Source: Vandiemenella viatica (taxonomy: Eukaryota > Arthropoda > Insecta > Orthoptera > Morabidae). From it: 64,000 nucleotides of DNA. This document shows positions 1 through 10,470 of this stretch, piece after piece. Location: the NCBI GenBank assembly GCA_031002005.1, contig CM061914.1, forward strand, positions 195,132,685 to 195,196,684, read 5' to 3'. Numbering within the stretch: the stretch's first letter is position 1; every line of letters begins with the position of its first letter. A program made the translations under genes and the position numbers. The notes beneath the pieces were generated by a model, which had not been told where the DNA came from, did no database searches, and saw nothing but the letters and a program-made list of their open reading frames with translations.

Positions 1-22
1 TCCTCCAACTGTTGTTTGGTTA

Positions 23-237
23 GGGGGTGTCCATTAATTATGTGAGGGGAAATTCAGGGGGAGTCTGGCAAAATCTCACCAAGTGGGATGGGGGGGGGGG
101 GGGTAAATGGAAATCTCATGTGAGATAGATTTAGGGGGAGGGAGAGGTTCCGTCAAAAATCTCACGTCGTCTTAAGAGGAGGGGGGGGGGGGTCCGGAAT
201 TCCAGAAAAACACCTCATGTAATTAATGGACACCCCC
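23..237. mobile_element. PIF/Harbinger-type MITE, family A copy 1
   Basis: The left end GGGGGTGTCCATTAATTA and the right end TAATTAATGGACACCCCC are inverted repeats. They are flanked by a direct TTA at 20-22 and 238-240, the 3-bp target duplication typical of PIF/Harbinger. The interior is G-tracts and 'gagattt' motifs with no coding capacity. At least five further copies or fragments occur in this window (19255, 23337, 41935, 43691, 48481). Confidence 0.8.
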
Positions 238-240
238 TTA

Positions 241-519
241 TAGCTGATTTTGTGTTGTACATCAAGTGGGTGTGACTAATAAGTTCACGCATCCTCACTA
301 CTACGACCGATTCGGTTTCGCTTATGTAGACTCTGCCACAATCACAAGATATTTCATAGCTGCCACTGTTTTGTAATTGAGACCTGATCGTTCTGGTTTT
401 CTTTTATTTGGTTTCCACTTCTAAATATGGGTAGAATATTAACTTTTGTTAATATTCTCCTTATCTTTAACCGACTTAAAAAAAAGGAAGTGATTCTCAA
501 TTCGTCTGCAATTTTTTTG
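241..519. other. Unassigned AT-rich sequence
   Basis: I see no gene, RNA or repeat boundary here. Confidence 0.5.
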
Positions 520-1405
520 GATCTATTTTCAGTGATATCTTTGCCAATTTTGAACCGATTTTATAGAAAAATTTTTAGTGGATAGGGTATACATCCAAAG
601 TGATCCCATATGAATTTCATTGAGAAACTACCCCTTTACACCCCTTAATTTTTCAAACCCACATTTTTTATCCGATTTTGATAGAACTGGGGACATCTAT
701 AGTCAAAAATAGAGAGAAAAATACTGGATATTTTTTGTTTGAAAAAACTGAACCTCTCCCCCCATCCACTCCCTTAATTTTGTCAGTGTTCCTTATACAA
801 AGCTACAGTCAACACCATTTAACTGATCTCCATTAAAGTTGGCAAATACATGTCATTTTTCATGGAGAATGTGTCTGACAAAAAAAATAAAAAAACCACC
901 CCTCTCTCCATTTACACCCCTTAATTTTATGCAAACCTACATTCTCTTCTGATTTTAACTGAACTTTACACATGTATATTTTAAAATAAAGAGAAAAACC
1001 TGTCAACATTTGATCTGCCCCAAAGCCCAACTAGTCTCCCTCCTTCCCCCCCTTAATTTTGTCATTATTATTTATAAAAAGCTACAGCCAACACCATTGA
1101 CCAATTGCCATGAAAGTTGGCAACTATATGTATTTTTTCACAAAGATTTCTGACCAAAAAAATCCAAAAACAACCCCTCTTTCTATTAAACCACTTAATT
1201 TTTATACAAACCCACAGTTTTTTATCCAGTTTAGATAGAACTTATCACACATTGACAACAAGACAAAGAGAAAAATAATGTCAACTTGTTTGCAAAACTG
1301 AACCCCTCTCCCAGTTTCCACCCCCTTGATTTTGTAAATTTTCTTTTTAAAAAGCTACAATTGACACCATTGACCGATCTTTATGAAAGTTGGCATATTT
1401 ATGTA
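520..1405. repeat. Tandem repeat, ~277-bp unit, about 3 copies
   Basis: The block 'accattgaccgat..catgaaagttggca' recurs near 838, 1113 and 1388, about 276 bp apart. Each copy also carries 'acccctc', 'cccttaatttt' and 'caaacccaca..ttttatccg' stretches in the same order. The copies are clearly diverged. A truncated older copy begins near 540. The array probably belongs to a larger transposable element that I cannot name. Confidence 0.7.
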
Positions 1406-1568
1406 CCGGGCGTTCGCCGGGAAACGCTACCCTCCCAGTCTGTTGCCGTCGGCAACTTGCTGGGACACTCGAGCCAGCAACTCCCGCCACACGCGCGTGA
1501 ATCACCGAACTGTAGCTAGTTTTGTGACTTCAGTCTCTTATTAATCAGTGTTGTTAATAAACTTTTCT

Positions 1569-2568
1569 NNNNNNNNNNNNNNNNNNNNNNNNNNNNNNNN
1601 NNNNNNNNNNNNNNNNNNNNNNNNNNNNNNNNNNNNNNNNNNNNNNNNNNNNNNNNNNNNNNNNNNNNNNNNNNNNNNNNNNNNNNNNNNNNNNNNNNNN
1701 NNNNNNNNNNNNNNNNNNNNNNNNNNNNNNNNNNNNNNNNNNNNNNNNNNNNNNNNNNNNNNNNNNNNNNNNNNNNNNNNNNNNNNNNNNNNNNNNNNNN
1801 NNNNNNNNNNNNNNNNNNNNNNNNNNNNNNNNNNNNNNNNNNNNNNNNNNNNNNNNNNNNNNNNNNNNNNNNNNNNNNNNNNNNNNNNNNNNNNNNNNNN
1901 NNNNNNNNNNNNNNNNNNNNNNNNNNNNNNNNNNNNNNNNNNNNNNNNNNNNNNNNNNNNNNNNNNNNNNNNNNNNNNNNNNNNNNNNNNNNNNNNNNNN
2001 NNNNNNNNNNNNNNNNNNNNNNNNNNNNNNNNNNNNNNNNNNNNNNNNNNNNNNNNNNNNNNNNNNNNNNNNNNNNNNNNNNNNNNNNNNNNNNNNNNNN
2101 NNNNNNNNNNNNNNNNNNNNNNNNNNNNNNNNNNNNNNNNNNNNNNNNNNNNNNNNNNNNNNNNNNNNNNNNNNNNNNNNNNNNNNNNNNNNNNNNNNNN
2201 NNNNNNNNNNNNNNNNNNNNNNNNNNNNNNNNNNNNNNNNNNNNNNNNNNNNNNNNNNNNNNNNNNNNNNNNNNNNNNNNNNNNNNNNNNNNNNNNNNNN
2301 NNNNNNNNNNNNNNNNNNNNNNNNNNNNNNNNNNNNNNNNNNNNNNNNNNNNNNNNNNNNNNNNNNNNNNNNNNNNNNNNNNNNNNNNNNNNNNNNNNNN
2401 NNNNNNNNNNNNNNNNNNNNNNNNNNNNNNNNNNNNNNNNNNNNNNNNNNNNNNNNNNNNNNNNNNNNNNNNNNNNNNNNNNNNNNNNNNNNNNNNNNNN
2501 NNNNNNNNNNNNNNNNNNNNNNNNNNNNNNNNNNNNNNNNNNNNNNNNNNNNNNNNNNNNNNNNNNNN
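1569..2568. other. Assembly gap (1000 N)
   Basis: Exactly 1000 undetermined bases, so the size is conventional rather than measured. The gap ends 36 bp before the first visible exon of the cuticular protein gene and may hide its promoter and first exon. Confidence 0.99.
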
Positions 2569-2604
2569 CATAGTGCCCCATCTGATTGTGACGTCTGTCC
2601 TCAG

Positions 2605-2907
2605 GAACTGCTAGCCGTGGCCGTACTGGCGGCGCTGTGTCTGCACGCGAGCGCCGGCGGCCACGGGGGCGGAGGAGGCGGCGGAGGCGGCCACGGAGGC
2701 GGTGGGGGCGGCGGCCACGCCCACTCGTTCGCCTACTTCCACGGCCCCGTCGAGGGTGAAGGCCACGAGATCACGGTCGACGGCGGCGACGGGGGCGGCG
2801 GACACGGAGGCGGTGGGGGCGGCGGTCACGGAGGCGGCGGCCACGCTGGACACGGACTGGGAGGCCACCACCACACCCACACCGGCGGGAAGTACACCGA
2901 CTACGTG
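2605..2907 (+). CDS. RR-2 cuticular protein, exon 2 (signal peptide and Gly/His-rich N-terminal region)
   Basis: This is part of a three-visible-exon gene for a secreted structural protein of the chitinous cuticle. The acceptor is 'ctgtcctcag' ending at 2604. Reading on from it gives ELLAVAVLAALCLHASA, the core of a signal peptide that lacks its initiator Met. A tiny first exon encoding the first few residues is usual for insect cuticle genes and probably lies in the N gap. The exon then encodes Gly/His repeats (GGGGHGG type) broken by a short segment HSFAYFHGPVEGEGHE. The donor is best placed at 2908 (gtcagt), giving ...KYTDYV in phase 0; a donor at 2905 would drop one Val. Exons 2-4 join in frame to 205 residues plus exon 1. 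GC is far higher than in the introns. The family call is firm; the exact exon 1 is unknown. Confidence 0.85.
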
Positions 2908-4339
2908 GTCAGTACACTACCTGCATGCTCTCAGGCATACAGTACAAATACTAATCAACCCAACACATGTTTTTGAGAATATTAATTCGGCTCTTTAATA
3001 ATTTTCTCTCTTTTTTTTTTTTTTTAGCCATCCTTTACCGACAGTACAATAAATTTAAAAAATAATACAGTAGTTTTAAGCCATTTGTTGTGTGTTCACA
3101 CCGGTTGTTTTATTTGTATTGACTGGTTTAGTAATTATTTCTCATCTAAAAATATTTGTTTCCCCAGGTAATGTATCATATTTAAATTCATGTGGTGTTT
3201 TATTGTTTTTCCCTTTTTTAATTATACAAAATATATTTTTACCTACTTTCAAAAACACTTAAATTGCTGCCTACCAAAAAATAACAGATGAACGTTGAGA
3301 ATTCTGGCCCGGGGCTTTTGCGTAACTTCTTGCAAATAATAAGCAGTCCAATGCAGAAAGACGCAAATAAAGAAAGGCTCATTTGACAAAATATCTTTTT
3401 GGCAATATGCGAAATAAAGCAGTGGGAGAACTGCAGTAAAGTTTGCAGGAAATTTTTTTATTATTCGACAAACTACATCTCAAACTGTTTATTAAAATAT
3501 AACCAGGGCTATGGTTACAATAAATTCTTCCTGAATGGAATTGGCTCTTTAATTTCTAAAGTTTGCACAGCACTGTCATAGGAGGTGGGGAAGACCCGAC
3601 AGTTTGAGAGGACGACAATCTCAGTTGCTCAAACGCAGGAAGGATTAGAGCTAGAGGCTCACACAACAGGTTTCAACATTTCTTTTAAGAGCCTTACTAG
3701 TGCATTCTAGTATGTGTTATGACCGAAGAATGCGGAGATGTGTCATGTGTAATTGTCTTCCACACAACGACCGGCTTCACGAAACATTTTACCGGTTATA
3801 AGGTTATTAGGTCAAAATAGTTTCGGAAAAGGGTTAGAACTGGTATTCACTAGGGATATTGCCATAACTTTCACCAAAACAGTGAAAAAGCTTTCATCTC
3901 TTAGGAAAACCGAAAGAAATTATCGACGGATTTGCTAACCAATTTACCTGAAACAAAGAAAGTTTTTAAAGTAAAAATTAGCGTATTGGAACAAAATCTG
4001 TGTATGGAAACTGCCGTCGGAATAACAATAGTTGCTGAACAGTTCGTTGTGGAGGTGTGGAATGTGTAACACTATCACCTGACACCAATCAAAAAACGTA
4101 TCTGGGCGAACGGTCTTCATCGCAACGTCCAGCCTAACCAGCACTTCTCCTCCAGTGGTTTCAGCGAAATAAAAATTATATGTCACATCTTTCCTGCAGT
4201 CTCGTCTGCGAGAGAGTAGAATAACATGCAGCGTCCACCTGTTGCATTTGCCACCTGTTGCGCCGTGTGGACACGGCGCTCGCCTGCGTATTCCCTGTTG
4301 CGGTGTGTTGGTGATGTGATGTGTGTTTGTGTGTGTCAG
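2908..4339 (+). other. Intron 2 of the cuticular protein gene
   Basis: Runs from gtcagt to 'gtgtgtgtcag'. It is AT-rich with no recognised element. The short reading frames in it carry no motif. Confidence 0.7.
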
Positions 4340-4436
4340 GCTCACCCGCGGTATGACTTCGCGTACGGAGTCACCGACCACAAGTCAGGGGACCACCACG
4401 GACAGAAGGAGTCCAGGGACGGACACCACGTAGTCG
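4340..4436 (+). CDS. RR-2 cuticular protein, exon 3 (first half of the chitin-binding RR domain)
   Basis: The exon lies between acceptor 'gtgtgtcag' (ending 4339) and donor 'gtgagt' (4437). It reads AHPRYDFAYGVTDHKSGD and then QKESRDGHHVVG, leaving phase 1. This is the first half of the extended Rebers-Riddiford consensus of type RR-2 (Y.F.Y.V.D..TGD...Q.E.RDGD.V.G), which binds chitin. 'HKSGDHHGQKE' stands where most family members have 'TGD.K.Q.E', so His is enriched even inside the domain. The junction codon G|GG is completed by exon 4. Confidence 0.92.
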
Positions 4437-5327
4437 GTGAGTACACACAATCAATAACATAGTCAAACAACATACTAATTCCCTTGCCAGATAGTTTCCC
4501 CTGGGATCCTAGTTTCCATGTTGGCAATGCCAGCAAAACTTTCAGACAACACGAAATTTCTCTTCAAAGAATTCAACCTCCACTTCACAAACACAGTCTT
4601 TCGAATCATCAACAATCAGCTTATCCAAGGTGTTTTATTACCTATACTATGCCAATTTTTTGTATATTGAATATGGAGCACAAATATTTAGCAATGTCAG
4701 AAGAATTTCATCAAAGGATTGAACAATTCCATAGGCTCACTTCTATATGTGACAATTTTGAGACTATTTGCTAATCACCTTTTAGTTGTAGCTTTTGAAG
4801 TAGTGAAATTTACTTTAAGTATTGTTGTTTTGGACTTGGTGTGTTGTTCCCGCATTGAAGTTAGTTTCTTCCCTCTGGACTGCACGTTGCCTCGACAGTG
4901 TCTGTCCTACTACCATCAAATTCACTCCTGTTGCGCTCTTTTTCTTCCTCCCTTCGGCATTTGTTTTGGTCATCCTCGACACCAGTTTCCATGAAGCTGC
5001 CTATTTCCTTTGGCGCTGTTTCGTCAGCAATCCCCTTCACATGTCAGTGTTGATCTTTCTACTTTATGTCGTACGTTTTCCTCCTCACGAGCCTCTTTCC
5101 TGCAATCCTGATTTGTTCCTAAAGGCGTCTCCAGAAATTTTGTCCACGGGATTTGGATTTTACTAATAATCGATATGTATCGCCACTACGCGTCAATATT
5201 GGCGCAAAGTGACTCCAGTCAGCAGCTCCTCGCACTTGCATCGCACCTGCCTGCTCAGACACCGCCAGCTGTTCGCGACACCCCCCCCCCCCTAAAATCA
5301 AAAACCTGTCTTGTCTCCGCAGTCTTG

Positions 5328-5707
5328 GGGAGCGTGCACAAACTACGTGGCTCGGTCCAGGGGAGGGAGGGGGATTGGCTGGAAGGCTACGCTGGGCTAA
5401 TTGGGGGGTGGGGGTTTCCGAGCCAGGCAACGTAGCTTTCCTTTCATAACAACTTTCACAGTTAAAATGAGAAACAGAACACACAACAGCATATGAATAT
5501 TTATTTCCTTTAGTTAATTATTTACAGATGCAATTTACAATAGTCTGACAAGAAAAAACAGTACAAAATGTCTTCTGAAATCAAAATGGAAAAAAGCTAC
5601 GTGTTACAGGGGAGGGGGAGGGGGGGAGTTACAGGCAAAAGCCACCTAGGGCTACATGGGGGGTTCACAGGAGGCCAAAATGGAGCTACGTGGTTTATGG
5701 ACGCTCC
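5328..5707. mobile_element. Harbinger-like MITE, family B copy 1
   Basis: The left end GGGAGCGTGCACAAACTACG pairs with the right end of the form GTTTATGGACGCTCC. C- and G-rich tracts and 'gtcttctgaaatc..aaaatgg' fill the middle, as in the copies at 17432 and 31520. The flanking TTG/TTT is a decayed version of the TTA duplication seen at the 31520 copy. Confidence 0.7.
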
Positions 5708-5757
5708 TTTGCCTGCAAATCACAGCTCTCGACGGTTGCAATATTACAAACGAAATA

Positions 5758-7925
5758 CAGTGGACCCCCGATAATCCGGCGCCCCCTGTAATCCGACATG
5801 ACTTTGAATTATGTTTGACAATCTTCGCTAATGTAGATCACGCAGGTTTGAACAGGTCACAACTCGTACGCGCCACCGCTATTGTGCTCGACGCGTATGC
5901 ATTGTTTTACTTAGTTTGAATTTGACTACTAGTGATAGCGGTAGGGCCTAGCGTGCGTTCATTGTTTACTATTTATTCATTGTGTATTAGGTATAGTACC
6001 TAGTAATGTCGTCACAAACCCAGAAGCGAAAGCACAAAACGTTGACAAAGAAAAATGTGATATTTTAGATCGCTTAAATCGCAATGAAACTTTCAGTAGT
6101 TTAGCAAGTGAATACGGCGTAGGCCGATCTACAATTTATGACATTAAAAAAAACCACGAGAAGATTAAGAAGTTCGTGTCAACTACTGACTGCGGGCCAG
6201 GCAAGAGACAGACACTCAAGAAAGCTGAACATCCAGAAGTGGAAGAAGCTTTGTACATGTGGTTTCTTCAGGAAAGAAATAGGCATGCACCAATTTCGGG
6301 ACCCATGTTGGCCATGAAAGCTAAGTTTTTTTATAAGGAAATAACAAAAAAAGATGATTTTGTGGCCAGCAAAGGATGGCTAGAACGTTTTAAAAGTCGT
6401 CATGGCATACGTTTAATGACTATTACAGGAGAGAAACTTTCTAACGATGCCACCTGCATAGAGGCCTTTAAATTAAGATTTTTGCAAGAAGGTGAACGAT
6501 TTAAATCTTGACCCGTCACAGGTGTACAATGCAGACGAATCAGGGCTTTTTTGGCGTGTGATGCCTAACAAAACTTTCGTTTCTTGTAACGAAAAATCCG
6601 TACCTGGACGAAAAGTGAGTAAAGAGCGTGTAACCATACTACCATGTGCTAATGCTGCAGGTACACACGCGCTTAAGATGGTGGTCATTGGGAAATCTAA
6701 TAAACCAAGGGCATTCAAAAACATTGATTTACCTGTACACTATTACGGACAAAAAAGTGCATGGATGACAAAAGACCTTTTCAAAAAGTGGTTTGATGAA
6801 TGCTTCGTACCTGAAGTTAGAAAATGGTTAAAAGATCATAATTTTCCTCAAAAAGCGTTGTTGCTTCTTGATAACGCTCCCGGTCATCCGTCTGAAGAAG
6901 AACTGACAACTGAGGATAAATGCATCACTGCGATGTTTCTTCCGCCAAATTGCACTGCACTGATTCAACCAATGGACCAGAACATCATTCAGTTTGTTAA
7001 GCAAGACTATAAAAAATACCTACTTCTGAGAGCCGTATCAAAAGACCAACCAATAGAAAAAACTTTAAAAGAATTTAATATGAAAGACTTGGTTTTTGCT
7101 CTTAGTCAGTCGTGGAGTGCGTTACCGTCATAAACTATTAAATCGTCTTGGAAAAAGTTATGGCCAGATATAGTCACCACTCGTAGCAACGATCCACAAA
7201 TCAGTGTAACTTCGGAAGTTATAGAACAAGTCGCTACTGAAACACAGATAAGTCCGGAAGATTTGGAAATCTGGTGCCGTGGAATGGATAAAGAAGAAAA
7301 TGTTTTTCATGAAATGTCTGACGAAGATATTATAAAAGAGGTTTCTAATTATACAACAAACAATCAGGAAGATAACGACGACGTGATTGCAACTGCTCCA
7401 CAAGTCACAGAACAAGACGCAGTTAACGCTTTTGAGCTAGGTTTACAATGGGCTGAAGAGAATGGTACATCCTACAACGAACTTTTACTTTTGAGAAGAC
7501 TGAGGGACAAAGCTCTGATCTCGCGTTATAACAACCTTAAACAAAAAAAAATTGATGAATATTTCAAAGCTTCATAATTTGATATATTCACTACATGATT
7601 TTGATTAATAATTCTTGATTATTTTGGTAGATATGTATGTGCATTTATGCTTAATTTTATAATAAAACGTAAGCTCTCAATTGTTATTTAATTTACTAAT
7701 TCGACTTACATAAATTAAGTATGATTTGTACTTCAAAGTACATATGTACATACAGTATAACATATAGATTCTTATCATTGGATATGTAATTTGTCGGATT
7801 ACAAGGTACTCTTTTGTAAAAAATTCCGGACTATAGCGGTCTTAGGCAGTTGCTCTATAATCCGACAAACTCGATAGTCCGACACTGCCCTGCATAATGT
7901 TTGTCGGATTACCGGAGGTCCACTG
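5758..7925 (+). mobile_element. Tigger/pogo-type DNA transposon
   Basis: The terminal inverted repeats start CAGTGGACCCCCGATAATCC on the left and, read inward, CAGTGGACCTCCGGTAATCC on the right. A TA dinucleotide duplication flanks both ends (5756-5757 and 7926-7927). The 2168-bp element spans one transposase gene, now broken. It sits wholly inside intron 3 of the cuticular protein gene, in the same orientation. Confidence 0.93.
6006..7577 (+). pseudogene. Tigger/pogo (CENP-B-like) transposase, broken
   Basis: The transposase cuts and pastes its own element. The start ATG at 6006 gives MSSQTQKRKHKTLT. Around 6050 the frame shifts, and the N-terminal helix-turn-helix continues as LDRLNRNETFSSLASEYGVG. 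A CENP-B-type DNA-binding domain follows (6176-6480, with FVASKGWLERFKSRHGI). Near 6490 the frame shifts back. The DDE catalytic core then shows YNADESG (Asp at 6534), LLLDNAPGHP (Asp at 6870) and QPMDQN (Asp at 6975, 35 codons on). A TAA at 7131-7133 interrupts the same frame, which resumes to a natural end at 7577. Two frameshifts and one stop make it inactive, but all three catalytic acidic residues survive, so decay is fairly recent. The tail (7263-7577) is acidic and Gln/Asn-rich. Confidence 0.92.
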
Positions 7926-8489
7926 TAGTTCACCACCTGTACAGACGACAGTAGTTGTTAGTTGTCCTCACTGTACACGGAGTTCCTTGGTGTTTGGTGG
8001 CGCTGCTGAGGGCGGAAACAGACCGAGTTAACACTCATCATGCTCCTTCAGTCCTCCCAGAATCCACTACCCTACTGCGCCCCCGCCAGGGAAACTGACT
8101 CGGAAGAATTACGGACTCCCGCGAGAGGACGCGCCTTCTGCCACCGGGAAGGTGTCCCGGTGTCCACGGGGAAACACGTGGAGGCGGCGCGGTCGCGACC
8201 GGGTTGAAGAGCCCCCAGCCGTTTCATGACGTCCAGACTGTGAGTGCACCGCAAGACGCAAGTACTCTGGTCTCAGCTGGGACTACTCAACCCTAGGGTT
8301 CACCAGCAATGTCTTATCTTCTGTCGTCTTGCTTCTTCTACGTTGGCACTTCTTTCGGTCATCGTGTTTTCTTGCTTTCTGCTAGTAGACGTCGCTTCTT
8401 CTGTCTTCCTTGCTTCGATTTCAGTGTTTGATTGTTCTGTTTGCTCTCTGTGGCCCCTCGCACGCTCAGCCTTGTGGTTGTTGCTTCAG

Positions 8490-8707
8490 GGGAGTACTCG
8501 CTGAAGGAGCCGGGCGGCAACGTGCGCACCGTCAAGTACTACGCCGACAAGAAGGGCGGCTTCTTCGCCAAGGTGCACAACAGCGGCGGCAACGACCACT
8601 CCGGAGGCACGTACGGCGGCGGCGGCCACGGCGGACACGGGGGCGGCGGCCACGGAGGCCACGGAGGCGGCGGTCACGGGGGCGGCGGCCACGGAGGACA
8701 CTACTAA
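8490..8707 (+). CDS. RR-2 cuticular protein, exon 4 (second half of RR domain and C-terminal tail)
   Basis: Follows acceptor 'gttgcttcag' ending at 8489. It completes the split Gly codon and reads GEYSLKEPGGNVRTVKYYAD, then KKGGFFAKVHNSGG. This is the second half of the RR-2 domain (G.YSL.E.DG..R.V.Y.AD..GF.A.V). The usual 'NGFNAVV' is here 'GGFFAKV'. A C-terminal block of GGGGHGG repeats mirrors the N-terminal one and ends ...GGHY with TAA at 8705-8707. The Gly/His flanks around an RR-2 core resemble proteins of stiff, sclerotised cuticle, where His side chains are thought to take part in quinone cross-linking; that role is inferred. Confidence 0.93.
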
Positions 8708-8769
8708 CACGGCACTCTCCACCTAGACTGTTGAGTTTTGGTTTGTTTGTACATACAACGTTTCAGTAA

Positions 8770-8775
8770 AATAAA
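8770..8775 (+). terminator. Poly(A) signal of the cuticular protein gene
   Basis: AATAAA lies 63 bp after the stop codon, in an otherwise ordinary short 3' UTR. It is the first such hexamer downstream of the gene. Confidence 0.7.
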
Positions 8776-10470
8776 AACTATCATTTCAAACTTCTCGACT
8801 ATGGTCATTCCAGCAAACCCAACCCAACTCATGCACAACATTGTTATTACTGCATCTCTGCTGGTAAACGCTTGGTCTCGAGTTCAATCTATTTATTAGC
8901 ATAATTCACAGTTTTCATCTGTAACGACGCTAAGCCACATGCAGTGCCCGGTACGCCTCGCACAGCCTGCAAACCTCCATGCGAGGTCGCATAACGCCAC
9001 ACCGATAGATAGCGACACCACGGGCTGTAGCTAGGCTGCCTGCCTTCACATCACACGGCCAGCAAGATGCGCGACGTTCACTTGTTCGTCGTAGCAGGAC
9101 ACGTGGATCCTTTTCTTCGTCTCGTCGTAGATCTTAACCGTTCAACAAGTCGTCTATATGAAAACTTGTTAGCCCCACACTTCTAGTTGTTGACGCTTAT
9201 CCTGTTCATTGCGCCTATGACTAAAAAATTTTTCCAAACATTTCAACTGGTTCCAACGGGACATGTGTGGGTCACCGAGATGCTCGGTATAGTTGCATAA
9301 GAGTTAGGGGTTTTTTTTGATGAAGGAATGCTTATTATATCTTGCCATCTTGTACTACCGTCTTTCCATTTACAGGCTTAACATAATCTTAGTTTGTTAC
9401 GAGGCAAATCCACCTCACTCAGTTTGCTGGCGTCTGAATAACTACTTTGCAGTACTGCTTTCTACTCTCCAGAAGGTAAGGTTCCGCCCATGTGATAGCG
9501 AGTTTCTTTATTATATGGTGAACTCTCTTCCGTCCAGTGATGGTAGCTGAAATAAGTTGACCCCATCACTGAAGTCAGTCTCGTATTAAACAAATATAAA
9601 TCGCTCAGCACACCATTGCAAACAACCTACATTGTAAGTTAAACATTACATCACACACATCCAGACATCCCACCTCAACCACGAGCTTGATGTCGGAATC
9701 CCATCAGCAAAGCTAAATTACCAAAACCAACTCTCCACCACAAAAAAAATCTTTAAAAAATGGTTACTAAAACACAGACTACATACGATGTATCAACAAA
9801 ACAAAAACTGGTTCGAAGAAGGGAAAACATCACATTCGAGCCACTCAGGAATCAACAGATGAAAATACAGACGGGAAGAACACTGAGAACAAAACGAACA
9901 ATAAAAACAAATGGTAAAACACAAACAGGACAACAGCCTCGAGAAACAAGGAATCAACATTACACTCAAACTTCAAATAGACTACAAAAAATATTGGTGT
10001 TAAAATTAATACTGGAAGGGCCTAAAAAAAAAAAAAAAGGTTAATATATGGCATTAGTGAAAATAGAAAAAACGGTGACAATATTCACTAACGGAAGAAG
10101 TGAGAGATTTTAAAGAAAACACTTATTGTAACAGAAGTATAACTTGTAATTCCATATAAAAGCTGAGAACTAAGAGAGAAATATGTTCAAAAAATCGGTA
10201 ATGAGCCAAAATTGTAGTCTATTTACTGATGTTGAACTTATGAAGAGGAAAAAAAAAACACTTCAATATACAGCGATTGGCTAATGCAATTTAATAAAAA
10301 TTATAAATAATTTAGGCTAGATATAATAAAGAACATTATGAGAATCATATCTGTAGCGAAGGGAGCCTTCTTGATAAATTTACAACGCTGCCCGAACGAA
10401 AATTCCATCATTTAGAATTAACTGCTATAGAAGCATGTTGAAAGCAAGGGGGCAGATAAAGTGAACGTAA
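8776..10470. other. Intergenic sequence, nothing recognised
   Basis: No gene or element boundary was identified. The reading frame at 9760-10044 is Lys/Thr/Asn-rich with no known motif. The sequence becomes AT-rich towards the minisatellite. Confidence 0.5.

Larger units (their letters stand above)
4437..8489 (+). other. Intron 3 of the cuticular protein gene (transposon-loaded)
   Basis: This 4.05-kb intron runs from gtgagt to 'gttgcttcag'. It contains a family-B MITE (5328-5707) and a Tigger-type transposon (5758-7925). The remaining sequence, 4437-5327 and 7928-8489, shows nothing recognisable. Confidence 0.8.

Noticed and set aside
1516..2581. Frames spanning the N gap
   Set aside because: They consist of undetermined bases; likewise 46385-47509.
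2611..2880. Ala/Val/Ser-rich minus-strand frame and a second plus-strand frame over exon 2
   Set aside because: Shadows of the Gly/His-rich coding exon; the same holds for 8410-8769 and 8486-8722 over exon 4.
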